A stretch of 5,216 bases of DNA from Candidatus Azambacteria bacterium (GTDB lineage Bacteria > Patescibacteriota > Minisyncoccia > GWC2-36-17 > JACQAJ01), in the NCBI GenBank assembly GCA_016195045.1, contig JACQAJ010000010.1, positions 1 through 5,216 on the forward strand, given 5' to 3'. The notes beneath the pieces were generated by a model. That model searched no databases, was not told where the DNA came from, and saw nothing but the letters and a program-made list of their open reading frames with translations. Positions 5,131-5,216 of this stretch are shown piece after piece. The translations under genes and the position numbers were made by a program. Every line of letters starts with the position of its first letter. The first letter of the stretch is position 1.

Positions 5131-5216
5131 ATGACTACTACAATTCAGTTGAATCAAGCCCAAAAAGGTCGACTTCTAAATATCAAAAAGAAACATCAAT
5201 CATCATTGATTCGAGA
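5131..5216 (+). CDS. Start of a gene resembling an IS630-type transposase (cut by window edge)
   Basis: An open frame begins at ATG 5131, the first possible start after an in-frame TAA at 5119-5121, and runs to the window edge (28 codons). It reads MTTTIQLNQAQKGRLL, then NIKKKHQSSLIR. The spacing of Leu and basic residues (I-x-L-x-x-x-Q-x-x-x-L, then K-K-K-H, then L-I-R) resembles the N-terminal helix-turn-helix region of IS630-family transposases, which typically have a 'Lt-x-x-E-x-x-x-L ... R-x-R-A-x-I-I-L' start. With only 28 residues this is a weak match. It directly follows the truncated radical SAM gene, which supports an inserted element. It could instead be an unrelated DNA-binding protein. 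Confidence 0.5.
   Translation, partial: MTTTIQLNQAQKGRLLNIKKKHQSSLIR

Larger units (their letters stand above)
5080..5216 (+). mobile_element. Probable left end of an insertion sequence interrupting the radical SAM gene
   Basis: From about 5081 the sequence no longer fits the radical SAM family and switches to an A/T-rich leader with a promoter and a new start codon. The junction reads ATA-TAG, and a TA dinucleotide sits at 5079-5080 and 5081-5082; IS630/Tc1-type elements insert at TA. A codon starting with TA after Lys-Glu-Ile would fit a Tyr in the interrupted protein. The right end, the second terminal inverted repeat and most of the transposase lie outside the window, so the boundary and family are inference. 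Confidence 0.35.

Noticed and set aside
4975..5163. Minus-strand 62-codon frame at the right edge
   Set aside because: It is antisense to the radical SAM gene end and spans the promoter of the right-edge gene. The composition is that of a shadow frame.

Overview
The window is AT-rich (roughly 35-37% GC by eye). It carries short, tightly packed genes with mostly no Shine-Dalgarno sequence, an ECF sigma factor paired with a DUF5667-type membrane protein, a type IV pilus assembly ATPase, and an intergenic repeat cassette of 'GTGAAGA' units around a TGTCATC...GATGACA hairpin. Together these suggest an uncultivated bacterium of the Patescibacteria/CPR kind. That placement is an inference from gene content and style, not from a marker gene. 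The standard genetic code fits, with TAG and TAA stops at all complete genes.

Left part (1-1515, minus strand): an ECF sigma-70 factor overlaps by 26 bases a single-pass membrane protein with a DUF5667-like extracytoplasmic part, its probable anti-sigma factor. About 120 bases further on lies the start of a secreted Lys/Ala/Glu-rich protein that runs off the left edge. With no visible terminator between them, the three look like one regulator-plus-target operon for envelope sensing.

Divergent gap (1516-1864): almost the whole gap is an imperfect palindrome of about 183 bp (1592-1774). It is centred exactly on a small perfect hairpin at 1676-1690 and is flanked by one promoter-like sequence facing each way. 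It may be a miniature inverted-repeat element or a long structured or regulatory element.

Middle (1865-3661): a complete PilB/GspE-type ATPase stands alone, without pilC or pilT beside it. It is followed by a convergent intergenic region made of short tandem repeats and two hairpins.

Right part (3662-5216): a minus-strand gene of unknown function has the residue pattern of the Tiki/TraB/EreA/ChaN-like superfamily (two GxxH motifs with Glu between). It is divergent from a radical SAM gene of the peptide-modifying type. The two share a short intergenic region with a perfect 9-bp inverted repeat that puts TTGACA on both strands. The radical SAM gene stops after 170 codons, in mid-barrel. What follows is a promoter and the start of another gene whose first 28 residues resemble the N-terminal helix-turn-helix region of IS630-type transposases, so insertion of a mobile element is the most likely cause of the truncation. 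The most noteworthy items are the long palindrome, the Tiki-like protein facing a disrupted radical SAM gene, and the sigma/DUF5667/secreted-protein module.
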